A stretch of 64,000 nucleotides of DNA from Labyrinthula sp. Ha (lineage: Eukaryota; Sar; Bigyra; Labyrinthulida; Labyrinthulaceae): NCBI GenBank assembly GCA_015227615.1, contig JAALGZ010000001.1:2728001-2792000 (forward strand), given 5' to 3'. Below, in pieces: positions 48,254-58,600 of the stretch. Position numbers and translations under genes: made by a program. Positions within the stretch are counted from its first letter, which is position 1; every line of letters starts with the position of its first letter. The notes beneath the pieces were generated by a model. That model saw nothing but the letters and a program-made list of their open reading frames with translations. It searched no databases and had not been told where the DNA came from.

Positions 48254-48787
48254 ATGACATCAAAATCTGCATATTACATTACCACAGATACGGAAATGAC
48301 AACAATTCGACAGAGTGGAGAAAAACCTGATTTCTCAGATGGTTGGTATATGATCTACCCGCAATACATTGACAGCTCATATAGCATACAAAAAGGAAGA
48401 AAAATATCCAAAGAGTATTGTGTGGAAAGCCCTGATGCTCTGGATCTGTTGGAGGCTTGCCAGAAGTTGAAGATAAAAGTATACCACGAACCATTTAAAG
48501 CACACCCAAGAAATCCAATAGAAAGAATAGGAAGGGTACGCATAAAAATAAAAGGAGAAGATATTAAAGATTTATGTTCAAAAAAAGAAGTCCTAAGAAA
48601 AATAGGTGCCACAATACCGAGCTTGAAGAATTTCCTAGTTAGGAGAAAAGCAAGAGAAAAAAGGAAAGACGATCTCATGAAAGGTGTAAGTGGTGTGACG
48701 TATAAATCACGCCAGGATGAAGGTAGTGCAAATGTGTCTAAAAAATTAACGAATAATAAGAAAAAGAACCGAAGAAGAAGGCGTTAA
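48254..48787 (+). CDS. SRP19: Signal recognition particle 19 kDa subunit
   Basis: This encodes 177 residues. The SRP19 fold starts with GWYMIYPQYIDSSYSIQKGR, matching the family's hallmark W-x-x-IYP-x-Y-(I/L)-(N/D) followed by GR(K/R)I. It continues with a helix (SPDALDLLEACQKL), VYHEPFKAHPRNP and the RGRV(R/K)V-like strand read IGRVRIKIK. The C-terminal 45 residues are a Lys/Arg-rich tail (NNKKKNRRRRR) typical of eukaryotic SRP19. The protein binds helices 6 and 8 of SRP RNA and allows SRP54 assembly, in the nucleolus and cytosol. No intron is needed. The start at 48254 gives a 28-residue N-terminal extension before GWYMIYP, longer than usual; a downstream ATG at residue 15 is an alternative. 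The stop lies 77 bp from the convergent EF-hand-like gene. Confidence 0.92.
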   Translation: MTSKSAYYITTDTEMTTIRQSGEKPDFSDGWYMIYPQYIDSSYSIQKGRKISKEYCVESPDALDLLEACQKLKIKVYHEPFKAHPRNPIERIGRVRIKIKGEDIKDLCSKKEVLRKIGATIPSLKNFLVRRKAREKRKDDLMKGVSGVTYKSRQDEGSANVSKKLTNNKKKNRRRRR

Positions 48788-48864
48788 GGAATGTTACACG
48801 AAACAGATTACTGATTTTTCTTATCTTACAAATCAGCCAATTTAAAAAATATAAATTTCATTGT

Positions 48865-49188
48865 TTATGAAATCCACCAGCTCTTGAATTCCTCAAATTT
48901 TATTCTATCTTTTGGAAAAGCAGCTAAAGCAACTTCAAGTTCTTCCTCATCTAAAAAAAGTAGCAGCTCATTTACTGCCTTTTCAAAATGCTGTTTGTGG
49001 AGTTTTTTTTTCCTAACTTTATCCAGTTTTCTCCCATTTGGAGACGGACTAAAACTATATGTAGCATACTTATTAAAGACATGCTCTAGACTTGCAATAA
49101 CATCGACCTTTCTACCTTCGTAATCCACCATGAGTGGTTTCATATTTTCCAAAAGAACTTTGTGGAACAGAGTGTTCAGTTTTATCAT
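48865..49188 (-). CDS. Small EF-hand-like protein
   Basis: This encodes 107 residues from a clear ATG. The C-terminal half resembles a degenerate EF-hand pair: helix HFEKAVNELLLFL, then DEEELEVALAAF, then a loop (PKDRIKFEEF) and an exiting helix ending KSWW. Calcium ligands in the loop are incomplete, so binding is doubtful. The N-terminal half is helical with a basic linker (KLDKVRKKKLHK). Function is unknown; a calmodulin-like subunit of a larger complex is one possibility. It is packed tightly: 48 bp from the divergent start of the IQ-type protein and 77 bp from the SRP19 stop. The IQ-type neighbour would be a natural calmodulin-fold partner, but only the shared promoter interval supports that. 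Confidence 0.65.
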   Translation of the reverse strand: MIKLNTLFHKVLLENMKPLMVDYEGRKVDVIASLEHVFNKYATYSFSPSPNGRKLDKVRKKKLHKQHFEKAVNELLLFLDEEELEVALAAFPKDRIKFEEFKSWWIS

Positions 49189-49236
49189 TTTGTTCTTAAC
49201 GGGTAGCTTACCTCATCATTTAACGGTTAAAAGTGA

Positions 49237-51192
49237 ATGAAGGAAAATGATTACAAAATTTTAACACAGAAGAACTGGTCATGTAAACGAGTACGCAGAG
49301 ATCTGTTCGATGAAATCAGACAAAGGGTTAGAAATTACACCGGAAGAGTGTACGAAGACAGACGACATAAACGCAATCCATGGGGAGACTCGACATCTAC
49401 GTCAATTACCATAGTTAAAAGTACACAGAGTAGTAGAGGGCAAAGAAAGAAACTGAACCTGAACTTTCCCAATTCTGCAAGGTTACCTCGTAGACGAATT
49501 ATTGAGAAGGTGAAGCAAATTAAGACCCACTTAGATCTCGATGATTTAAAGGAGAAAAATCTCGCAGACAAAGTGCAAATCAAAATTCAATTCTACGTGG
49601 AAAACAAAAAAGAATTTAGAATGCTTAAGAAAAGGATTAAAACCAAGGAAAACAGGCAAAATGGTAGCGTCTCACTCCCTACGCTTGGTGATGGCTCCGT
49701 TACGCTTACCTGCAAACAAAGAAAAACGGGTTTTTGCACACCTCGGATGTATGAGACTAGAAGAAGAGTTGTAAATCGAAAGAAAAAACATCTTGAAAAA
49801 AAAAAGGAAAGAGCAGTTTTAAGGAAAGTTAATCGACATGAAATTTTGAAAGCACAAGTTGCACGAAAGCGTGTGATGAAGCGAAAACTCAACCGTAATG
49901 TTGCACTGATTAAGATGCTTGCCAAGCTGGTTGGGGTTTTGCAGAGAATTAAAATTAAAGTAGATGAAGAAAGAGAAAAAAAACTACTCATGGAAAACAC
50001 AAGGATAATTCAACGAGTCTGGAAGCGAAAACGAGCACAAGAGTACGGCCGAAAGTACAGAAATGCAGTTAAGGTTGTCCGTGAATTTGTAATTCATGGA
50101 AAAATTAACCTAAGGTATAAAAGGTTAAGAAAACATGCTGACACAATATTCTGGTCACTCATTGAAGTAGAAACATCAAACTTTCAAAAGGTTGTAAAGA
50201 ATTTTCGCTTTAGGGTTTGTCATTGTCAAAGACTATTTCGTAGTTACAAGAAAATTACAAAAGCAAGATTGCTCGCTTTAGGCAAGATGTGGGATATTTA
50301 TGAAGAGAAAATTTTAAGTAGAGAGCTAAAAGATAGTTTTGAGAGCAGGATTACATCAGAAGTAAAAGTTGCTGTTCAGCTCTTGGGTCCTACGAGAGCA
50401 TCTGCAAGCCTAAACCAGATGTTGTTAAAAAATACGTTTATACAACGTGTGATTAAAACTTGCAGCAAAACTAATCCATCTTTAAGAGATATTGGTGGAA
50501 GGATTTTGGAAGTTGATGAAATGCCGATTATTCGAAAAATTCGAAGGATTAGCTCTAGAAAAAAAGAAAAGAAACGTAATCAGAGTACTGATGTCAAGTT
50601 TAATCAACAGATGTCAAAGATAGTTCCTCAAGACCTCTCCATTCGATTACTATTTCGAAACATATTGGTTTTTGTCTTTCAGGCGCCAGTTGAAAGATTA
50701 ATAAGACAGGATTTCCGCAATCCTAATCTTGAGGAGTTCAAGAAAGCCATTCAAATTATAGATGAAGCTGTGGAAAATGAGTTCCTTCTCACTAGGTTGC
50801 CCCATATTGTAAAGACACAACAAATTGAGCAATATTTGAGAGCAAAGAGAAAAAAATTCAAGCTCGCGTATACTGAAGCTAAAAGGGTGGGAGCCGCTAC
50901 TGGGTCGAAAGCTCCAAAATTAAACATTTCAGACATGAAACAGTTGTTACAGACCGAAAACCTAATCAAACAGAAAAAAACTATTCTGCAAAAGCTAAAA
51001 ATCAGTAATCTAAAGGAGGACAACAAATCATGGCTGCTGGAAAGCTTGTACCCAATGAGAATCTTCACTTTTAGCAATGATATAGAGAGGGAAAAACAAT
51101 TTTTAGAAATGATTCAGGCTGCAAAGGATGAAGTAAGTAATACTAGAACTACGGTAGATGCCTTGAGCAGGGATTTTATAATAGAGGAGTAG
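49237..51192 (+). CDS. Large basic IQ-motif / coiled-coil protein of unknown function
   Basis: This encodes 651 residues and is strongly Lys/Arg-rich throughout. Two IQ-like segments are visible: about residues 255-275 (IIQRVWKRKRAQEYGRKY) and about 326-348 (CQRLFRSYKKITKARLL), which could bind calmodulin-fold proteins. Residues about 170-250 form a basic coiled coil (RRRVVNRKKKHLEKKKER). The C-terminal third is mixed helical, with no recognised domain. There is no signal peptide or membrane segment. Similar basic IQ/coiled-coil proteins are common among cytoskeletal or ciliary factors; that is an analogy, not an identification. The gene starts 48 bp from the divergent EF-hand-like gene, so the two may be co-regulated. 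A single exon is assumed; stopless short introns inside cannot be excluded. Confidence 0.7.
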   Translation: MKENDYKILTQKNWSCKRVRRDLFDEIRQRVRNYTGRVYEDRRHKRNPWGDSTSTSITIVKSTQSSRGQRKKLNLNFPNSARLPRRRIIEKVKQIKTHLDLDDLKEKNLADKVQIKIQFYVENKKEFRMLKKRIKTKENRQNGSVSLPTLGDGSVTLTCKQRKTGFCTPRMYETRRRVVNRKKKHLEKKKERAVLRKVNRHEILKAQVARKRVMKRKLNRNVALIKMLAKLVGVLQRIKIKVDEEREKKLLMENTRIIQRVWKRKRAQEYGRKYRNAVKVVREFVIHGKINLRYKRLRKHADTIFWSLIEVETSNFQKVVKNFRFRVCHCQRLFRSYKKITKARLLALGKMWDIYEEKILSRELKDSFESRITSEVKVAVQLLGPTRASASLNQMLLKNTFIQRVIKTCSKTNPSLRDIGGRILEVDEMPIIRKIRRISSRKKEKKRNQSTDVKFNQQMSKIVPQDLSIRLLFRNILVFVFQAPVERLIRQDFRNPNLEEFKKAIQIIDEAVENEFLLTRLPHIVKTQQIEQYLRAKRKKFKLAYTEAKRVGAATGSKAPKLNISDMKQLLQTENLIKQKKTILQKLKISNLKEDNKSWLLESLYPMRIFTFSNDIEREKQFLEMIQAAKDEVSNTRTTVDALSRDFIIEE

Positions 51193-51728
51193 TTGTTGCA
51201 TGCAACACTGCATAATTTATCATTAAACTTGTCCATTGTTTGTGTTCTTGCTAGGGGTGTTATTTGATAAAAATTATCAAAAATTATTTGATAATCATTT
51301 TAATTCTGATCATCAATAAAAGAAATTGGGGTCTTGATTCATCTCAAATGATTTTGATTTTATTTTGATTTTCAAAAATCATTCAAAATAGTCCAAGAAT
51401 TATCAGAATGAATCAAAAAGAAAAATATGGGTAAAATTTTCATTGATAAAATATGAATAAATAAAATGAGATCTCTATGCGCAACAGAAGAGAGCTCTTC
51501 ACTCCCATGTTAACTATTTTTTTCATAATATACTTGCACGATATTTTCACTTTATCCCCAATACCATATAACTTTTTATTTGGGCCACATATACCTTTAA
51601 CAAGTTAACGCTATAGTTAACTCGGACCAGATGCTTGCGTCGGCAAGTTTTCCGAAAATCAAATTCAAGATAAGCTGCGACAATGTTAGATTACCAGACT
51701 CAACTTTAAACCAAAACGTTTAGTGAAA
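51193..51728. other. Spacer carrying a MITE upstream of SGTA
   Basis: The 536 bp between the IQ-type gene and the SGTA start codon consists largely of the element at 51252-51477. The 250 bp proximal to SGTA hold no clear TATA box. Confidence 0.6.
51252..51477. mobile_element. Short hAT-like MITE
   Basis: The left end begins TAGGGGTG and the right end finishes in CTCTA, both fitting the hAT YARNG terminus. The left arm (ATTATTTGATAATCATTTTA, then TGATCATCAATA) and the right arm (GAATGAATCAA...GGGTAAAATTTT) match the arms of the element at 35130-35679. The interior is short and non-coding. I found no clear 8-bp target duplication. It sits in the upstream region of SGTA. Confidence 0.65.
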
Positions 51729-52706
51729 ATGTCGCTCAACTTAGATCAAGAAGTTTTTCTCTATGTAAAAGAAAAATGTGATAACCCGGAACTTCTAAAC
51801 AGTCTAGCGGCTGTTCTTAATGTAAATCAGGAAAAATTAGAGTCCCAAACGTGTTCTTTGACTAATTCCACTGGTATTTCCGTCACCAACACAGGTACAA
51901 ACAATGACATGCTTCTGGAGAAATTTGAGAAACTGAAAGAGATCGATCATTTCAACAAGTTCTTTAATAATGTTAGTTCAAAAGGTTATTTTAAGGATAC
52001 AGAGGAGAACACGGAAGCTTACCTCTCAAAGCTTGAGAAACTAATTGCAAAATACGAATCCAAGTTTCCTAACAAAGTTGAGGAAGCATCTAAAGAAAAA
52101 GAAGCTGAAGAGTTTAAAGTAGAAGGTAACGCATTATTAGGTCAAGGAAAAGTTAACGAATCAATAAGCTCTTATTCAAAAGCAATAGAAGTTTCACCTA
52201 CTGGGACTAACTCACACATCTACTACAGTAACAGAGCTGCTGCCTATTTGAGACAGGAAAATGAAGAAGCCTGGAAAAAAGCAATTGAAGATTGTAATCT
52301 CTCTATCGGCTTAAATTCAAAATATACCAAGTCATTCACAAGAATGGCACAAGCATATATCAACTTGGGGCAAAATGATGAGGCTGAGAAGAACTTGAAG
52401 CTTTGCCTTGAACTGGATCCTGAAAACACAGTGGCAAATAATCTGATGAATAGCTTAACTAGTACTAAGAGTACTGCTCCAGTCACTGGTGGAATGCCTG
52501 GTCTCGGTGGCATGCCGGGGATGGGTGGCATGCCTAACCTTGGTGGTATGGATTTTAGCAACTTAGACTTAAACGCGATGATGAATAATCCAATGGTGAA
52601 GCAAATGGCGGAGCAGATGTCCAAGGATCCTAGTATGATGGAAAATATGGCCAAGATGATGGGAGGAATGAACTTTGGAGGTCAAAACCAAGGGGGACAA
52701 AACTGA
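51729..52706 (+). CDS. SGTA: Small glutamine-rich TPR co-chaperone (SGTA/Sgt2 homologue)
   Basis: This encodes 325 residues (human SGTA 313). The N-terminus LDQEVFLYVKEK...PELLNSL matches the SGTA dimerisation/Get5-binding helix. Three TPRs span about 124-236 with recognisable positions (EGNALLGQGKVNESISSYSK, YYSNRAAAYL, then AYINLGQNDEAEK); these form the carboxylate clamp for Hsp70/Hsp90 tails. The C-terminus has Gly-Met-Pro repeats and a Met-rich helix (NPMVKQMAEQMSKDP), the usual substrate-binding region for hydrophobic tail anchors. The protein hands tail-anchored membrane proteins to the GET/TRC pathway in the cytosol. The ATG at 51729 was chosen over the in-frame GTG at 51723. No intron is needed. 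Confidence 0.95.
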   Translation: MSLNLDQEVFLYVKEKCDNPELLNSLAAVLNVNQEKLESQTCSLTNSTGISVTNTGTNNDMLLEKFEKLKEIDHFNKFFNNVSSKGYFKDTEENTEAYLSKLEKLIAKYESKFPNKVEEASKEKEAEEFKVEGNALLGQGKVNESISSYSKAIEVSPTGTNSHIYYSNRAAAYLRQENEEAWKKAIEDCNLSIGLNSKYTKSFTRMAQAYINLGQNDEAEKNLKLCLELDPENTVANNLMNSLTSTKSTAPVTGGMPGLGGMPGMGGMPNLGGMDFSNLDLNAMMNNPMVKQMAEQMSKDPSMMENMAKMMGGMNFGGQNQGGQN

Positions 52707-52943
52707 TTTACTTGTTAAGTGTTTAATAATCTGAGTGAGTCTCCAACTTGTTTGGTTTTGTGGGCGAAGTGCTTATATGAGACGAGGGATTTGTGTACAG
52801 TAGTGAATGCAAAAGCTAAACATACATGTTAAATCCCTAAACAACCTATCCAATCTATGAACTTTCGATATACTTTTCAATACCCAAAAGTTAAAAAATC
52901 CTATTTCACAACTCGTCTTACACCTAATAGAAATTTTACAATA

Positions 52944-55623
52944 TTAGTGTCCACTTTCAAACCTCTCCCTCATCAACGCGACTCTAGAGTTAGCACTCAA
53001 GAAACTATCGCCACTCTTCTGCTTTTTCATTCCCTTTTTCTTACCTCCAGATTTTCCAGCAATGTTCCTAGATGGACTTTGTGCTGTTGAAAAACTACTA
53101 AACTCTACAGACTCTATCCTATTTGCCCTCGGAGTTGAGCTTGCCTATGAAATAAAAACAAAAACAAAAATTAACTGCTCCATTTTTTCGTTTTCGTTGT
53201 TTGTTAGAGCGAATGCTGCGGATGCTAGAGTTTGAGTACTCATTACCGGGTGAAGGTTTAGAAAATAGGTCGCCAAAGTTATATTTCATCGTGTCTCTAT
53301 ACTGTGTTTTTTTCGTTCTCTTATGTGAAAGCTTTCTCTTCATTGATGACAGCTGCGATGAATATTCTTTCTTAGTATTCTCACTATCAAAATTAAGATC
53401 GTGTGACAGTTTGGAAAAACCACAAACACAATCACCATGATATTTTCCTGCTATATCTACTCGAAAGTTATTACATGGAACCCCAATTGGCTTTTTGGTA
53501 ACTTTCATCGAAACTCGCTTCAACGTTTTCTTTTTTAAAGGCATATTTGGATTTCGTACAGATATGTGTGGAGCATCATTTTTTGTGTAATCCTGCTTCT
53601 TTACTTCCGGTTTAATAAATTTAAAGTTGAAAGGACTCTTTTTCTCTTTTGCCGTGGGTGGCTTCGATTTTTGCACAAATGCGCTTGGAATTTTGTCCTG
53701 TGTCTTCACTTTTGGTTGAAAACCTTTCGATCCAGCGCTCTTAGTCTGTTCAAACGCTTTAAGGAAAGATCCACTCTTAGCATTCTTTCCAATCTTCCCC
53801 TGTTTCCCCCCTAAACTGGTAACAGCTGTTGGTCCAGATGCAGGTTCATCGACTTCAACAGTAGTTTGGAACCTTTTCTTCCACAAGTTTTTTCCAGTAG
53901 GTCCATATTTAGCCTGTTCAGAATGTGTAGATCGAGGAAATCCACACACACAGATACCTGACACTTTACCCAGCATGTCCAATCTGTAATTATTACAGGC
54001 GTCTTCTGTTTGAGCTGGTTCCACAGATATTTCATTCTTGTACGCAGCAAGCCCTTTGGCGAATGCATTTGGACTAAGCGAAAAGTGCATCTTCTCCTTA
54101 TAATCCTTTGCACCTTGACCTTTTTTCTTGTCAAGTCTGAGATTTACGCTTACGTGATTTCTTAAGTTCGAGTTGCCCTTATTTTTTCCTACACCTTGAG
54201 GATTCCATAGTTTCTCAGGGTTGAAACTGAACTTAGAAAAATTCTTCATTAAATCTTGAACTGAGGTTTCGGCAATCACAGCTGCTTCCTCCTCCATCTT
54301 CTCCTTGTTATAACCAATCTGATCTAAATTTCCATGATACAACGTTTCCAATTTCTTGTTCGTTTCACCACGACCCAAAATTCGATAAATTTCTAAATAC
54401 TCATCTAAGACCTCTTGAGCCAAGTTTCTCGAATCGTGAAAGCTGAAAAACTCCTTGAATTCCAACAACACCTCAGATCTTGATCGACTTTGATCTGTCC
54501 ATTTAACGGACTTTGGTTTTGTCCGTTGAATTTTCCGCTTTGATTTATTTCCGTGCAATGAACGCGAGGACTTCATTTTATCCGTTGAAAAGGATTTAGG
54601 TTTTTCTAGAATAATATTTTCTTTAAAAGAATTACGTCTTTTCTGAGGCACAGGTGGTGGCACTTCGTCTCTCCATCTTTTAGAATCTTCGCCATATAGG
54701 TTAGCAAACTCTTCATCATATGAGTCTCTATTAATAAATTGTTGCTGGGGTTTCTTTTTCTTATACTTCTTTCTTCTTTTTCTTTTCTTTTTTCGACTGT
54801 TTGCATTAGAAGAAGGTGATGTCATCTGTCTCTCCATCTCAGTCTCAAACTGACTCTCCATATCAGTATCCTCTATTGGAAAGGAAGGAACTTCTTCATC
54901 TATGGTACTTTGGTCAAGAAAAGTATCGACTGTTTCTCGTGCAGTTTTATTCTGATATAAATTCTTTCGTGATTTCACAACGGGCTTCATTTGAATAATT
55001 TCTATATTTTTTTCAGGAACAGGTACATTGTTCAAAGTTTTGTTGAGAATATTGTATTCTTGCATTCGAGGAGCTTTCACGGGAAGCCCAACTCCATATT
55101 TCTCTTGCAACCTTTTGGAAAGTGCTTCTTCTCCGTTCAACAAACCATATCTTACTAGCTTGTGTATATTACTTAGCTTGCTAGGATCATGCTAAAAACT
55201 AACTTGCTGAAAACTAAAAATACCTCCATGTAGAACTTATGTAGCTTGGATTGAATAACAGTCTCTTGCTGTTTGTTCTTTCCCCTATCTCCAAGAAATA
55301 CAGCCGATATGCGTTCTGCTCTCTTTCTAGCATTCCCTAGGTTCTTATTCAGATCTAGTTTATGCCCTGTCTGAGCTAGAAGCACTGAATTTAACGCATC
55401 AATCCCGCTAAACAATAAATATCTCTAACTAGCCGTTAACAGGTAACAGACAGAACGAAAAGAAAAAAGAAGGGAGTGATGCAAAGAATATATACTTTCT
55501 CATAGTCCATAAAACAATTCCATTAATATCAAGGTTTAATTGAAGTTTTTCCGGAGCATAAACAGTGAAATGGTCTACAACTAAATCTCTGAGTCGTTTT
55601 GCAGTAGGTAGTTCTGTTTCCAT
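52944..55623 (-). CDS. Helical-repeat / C-x-C-G motif protein, paralogue of 42950-44774
   Basis: Four exons, 55496-55623, 55224-55407, 53176-55191 and 52944-53144, are separated by introns of 88, 32 and 31 nt. The 2529 nt give 842 residues. The helical module occurs at about residues 10-60 (HFTVYAPEKL...), 91-140 (KLHKFYMEHDPSKL, created only by splicing) and, more weakly, about 343-397 (FFSFHDSRNL). Two Cys motifs lie at about 501 (CNNYRLDM...GICVCG) and 675 (CNNFRVDI...GDCVCG). The intervening sequence is very basic and Ser/Lys-rich, replacing the Pro-rich linker of the paralogue. The last exon adds 66 residues that were invisible as an ORF (ending RERFESGH). Both paralogues share the exon 1 module start (TMxxGI.LN). 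Function is unknown; a scaffold or RNA/cytoskeleton binder is possible. It is convergent with SGTA, 237 bp apart. Confidence 0.82.
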
Positions 55624-58600
55624 TTTATTTGCTTTCTGGTAAAGTGGCACGAAGCAACAGTTCAGCCTTTCGTTAACAGTACCGGTATCTCGATTAGTAC
55701 TTGAAGCAGAAATACCAGGTTTAACCGATAAAAGCTCGTATCACTTCTCATCTACACACGTTGTATCTGTGTCATTTTGGGAATGACAAGGAGTTTTTTG
55801 TAGCTTTCGATAAAAGAAAATAATAAGAAAAAACAAATCATTGTTTATTTACAAAAAAACCAGATTACTTCATGAAAAGCGACTGTAATTTTTTTTTTAT
55901 GACTGGAGTTTTTTTAGTAAATGAGCAGTTCATATAGAGTATAGCTAGTATTGTAATGTGAAGTTAACTTTAATATTAAATAAGTTCTTCTTTTTCATTT
56001 GTTTATACAATAAGCTTTAGAATTATTTCTTTTTTTGTACGCAGTATTATATAATAATAAAATTCTCTCTAAGTTTGTACATGTTTCAAATAAGGCTCTT
56101 CTGTAAAAAGTAAAGTTTAGGCATTATTTGAATAAAACTACTTTTAGATTAGTAAGAGCTCTCTTTAAGGTCTTGAAGAAGCGTTTTCGCATCATTTGTA
56201 ATAAATGAAATGTAAAAACACAAACAGTTCCATAGATTAAAAGTTTTTTTCTACATTTCTTAAAGACTAATTTGCCTTCCTGGTTATTCCTTTCTACATA
56301 GAAATAACCTTTGAATCAATCTTCGTCAGTTACTTGATGGCGGCCTCAATTATTCTTGAAAAGGCTTCAAGTTAAAAGATGAAAGCTGTAGAAAACATTT
56401 AGGTATCATAAGAAGAGATTACTAGCCTCATCAATAGTGCCCTTAACTTCAGCTTATCAAACAACTTTGGTTTGGTCCAACCACACATTAGGTGGTATAT
56501 TTTCTAACTTCCCCGTATGCACTTAATCCAACAACGTTGCTTCTTATGTCCTTCATATTGTTGTCTCCTCATAACCTTGCCATTTCTGTTCTATTACAGT
56601 TTGTGGTTACCTATGTTATCTCGCTATCTCAACAAATTCATGAAACATGGCAAATTGAAAATAAGGTTTCTATGTGAGTAACGTTAATAATCAAATGACA
56701 AGAAAGATGGCCTGGGAGCTTCGACGGTGTGGGGAATGAGTTCTTTGGGGAAAACTTAAATTCCTTACTTGCCGATAACTTCGTCCTAGAAACCTAAGGT
56801 CGTTAAAGCTCTAAATGAGATTCTTACTGCCTCCTTCACATAAAACCCAAGTATTGAAATCATAGTTTCATGTTACATCCTGCAACCAGTTGCGACAAAT
56901 CACCCATGCGGATTAAAGGAAATATGGCGCACCAAGGCAGAAAAAAGCATTTTCCAGCAGCCCATTGAAACCTACTTGAAATCATGGGGTCTCAACAAGA
57001 CATTCTCTTGTATCTTGCAGTAACACTGTCTCCTTAAGCTCATGAAAACCAAAAAAAAATGTTGTAGATTGCGTTGACATTTTGCATCTGTAGCCGGTTG
57101 TTTTGCGTAACATATTGAGTCACTAGATAAGGCCTCGTTGGCTCTTGCCGCTTTTGTTATTAATACACAAATAATTCTAAGTGTTTCTTATGTATTTATT
57201 CTTTCTTCATAGAATTCTTTCAGGATCCTCAAACATACTGAAATAAACGAAGCTACATACAAACATACATAAATTATGAAATCCACGAACAAGATATGTA
57301 ACAATTTCTCTTATCCCGCATAGATGGGCTAAGAAAAACATTTTTTTATTGAATCTTCCATTAATTGAATTTATTTTATTTTGAACAAGATTGCTTTGGC
57401 CATTTAACTATTCCTTAAACTAATAGTTAAAGATGGGCAGACACACGCGAAATGGACCTAAACCCATGCTTCAGTAGTCACTAAACGGAGGTATTTATGA
57501 ATGGTAATATCTAAAGAAGTAGACCAACTAAGTATCATAATCTTGTGTAACAGCCCGTTTCTTGATGAACAACAACTTATGAGATCATAAATAACAACTC
57601 TAAGAAGCTATAATGTAAGAAGGTTTTGAATATGAGAACAAAAGAAAATACAAAGGCATGGATACTTTAGTCTTCTGGAACACGACAACTGAAAAATTTA
57701 TGAATGGTTTCACAAAGAAACTTTAGCGAACTTTTTTTAGATGGATCTATCATTAAGAGAAAGTGATAGATAGATTAAGAGATTTGTCCTACTGAGAGAT
57801 ACTCAAATCGGTTTTGAGAGCCTTAATTCCCTTTCAATAATCAAAGTAGTAATACTATTGACTTTTAGATTGCCAAAACGGATATATATATCATATCTGA
57901 TTGCACTACAGAAAACACTTTCCTTAGTCTGGTACTCTGATTAAATCAATGTTTTCTTCGAAAGAGAGTCACATTAAGACGGTCAAGAGTGTAAAGCCAG
58001 GAATGACTTTCAAATTTAAGCTACTGCTTTCGAAGTTATTGAAACTTAAGTAAAGCAAGTTGATAAGGAAATTGATTTGGTGCATAACGTAGTATGTTTA
58101 ATGAGGATACGAAAAAAAGATATTTAATATTTGGATCTTCTATTTCAACAAGAGCCAGCGAACCTATTTTGACAAATGGTTATTTATGTATAATCACATA
58201 CATAGAGTCAATCATCCTTATTCGCAGTCTGAGTTTACATAACTACGACAGAAAACATTAATTTAAAGAACTTATACTGGAGAGAAATGGAGTAAGATTT
58301 AATTGCGAAATTTTTTACTTGGATGATGGATACTTAGTAGAAATGATACACTGATACTATTAAACAACCCAATAAATATATATTTTAACAATAAAGTTTC
58401 AAATGATCCAAAAAAAAATTAATTACTATGAACAATGAAGAGGTTTTGGCATTTCCCCTAAATTCTTTCACTATCGCACTCCCCCTTAATGGAAAAAAAG
58501 GGGCCCAAGTTTGTACATCTAATTTGTGCAAGAGAATATAAAACTTTTTTCTCATAATTTTATTTCATTTAATTCAGAGTAAAAAAACATCTACTAGAAT

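Noticed and set aside
48279-48678. Minus-strand ORFs over SRP19 and similar antisense ORFs over the other genes
   Set aside because: They are shadows of the real genes on the opposite strand and show no family similarity.
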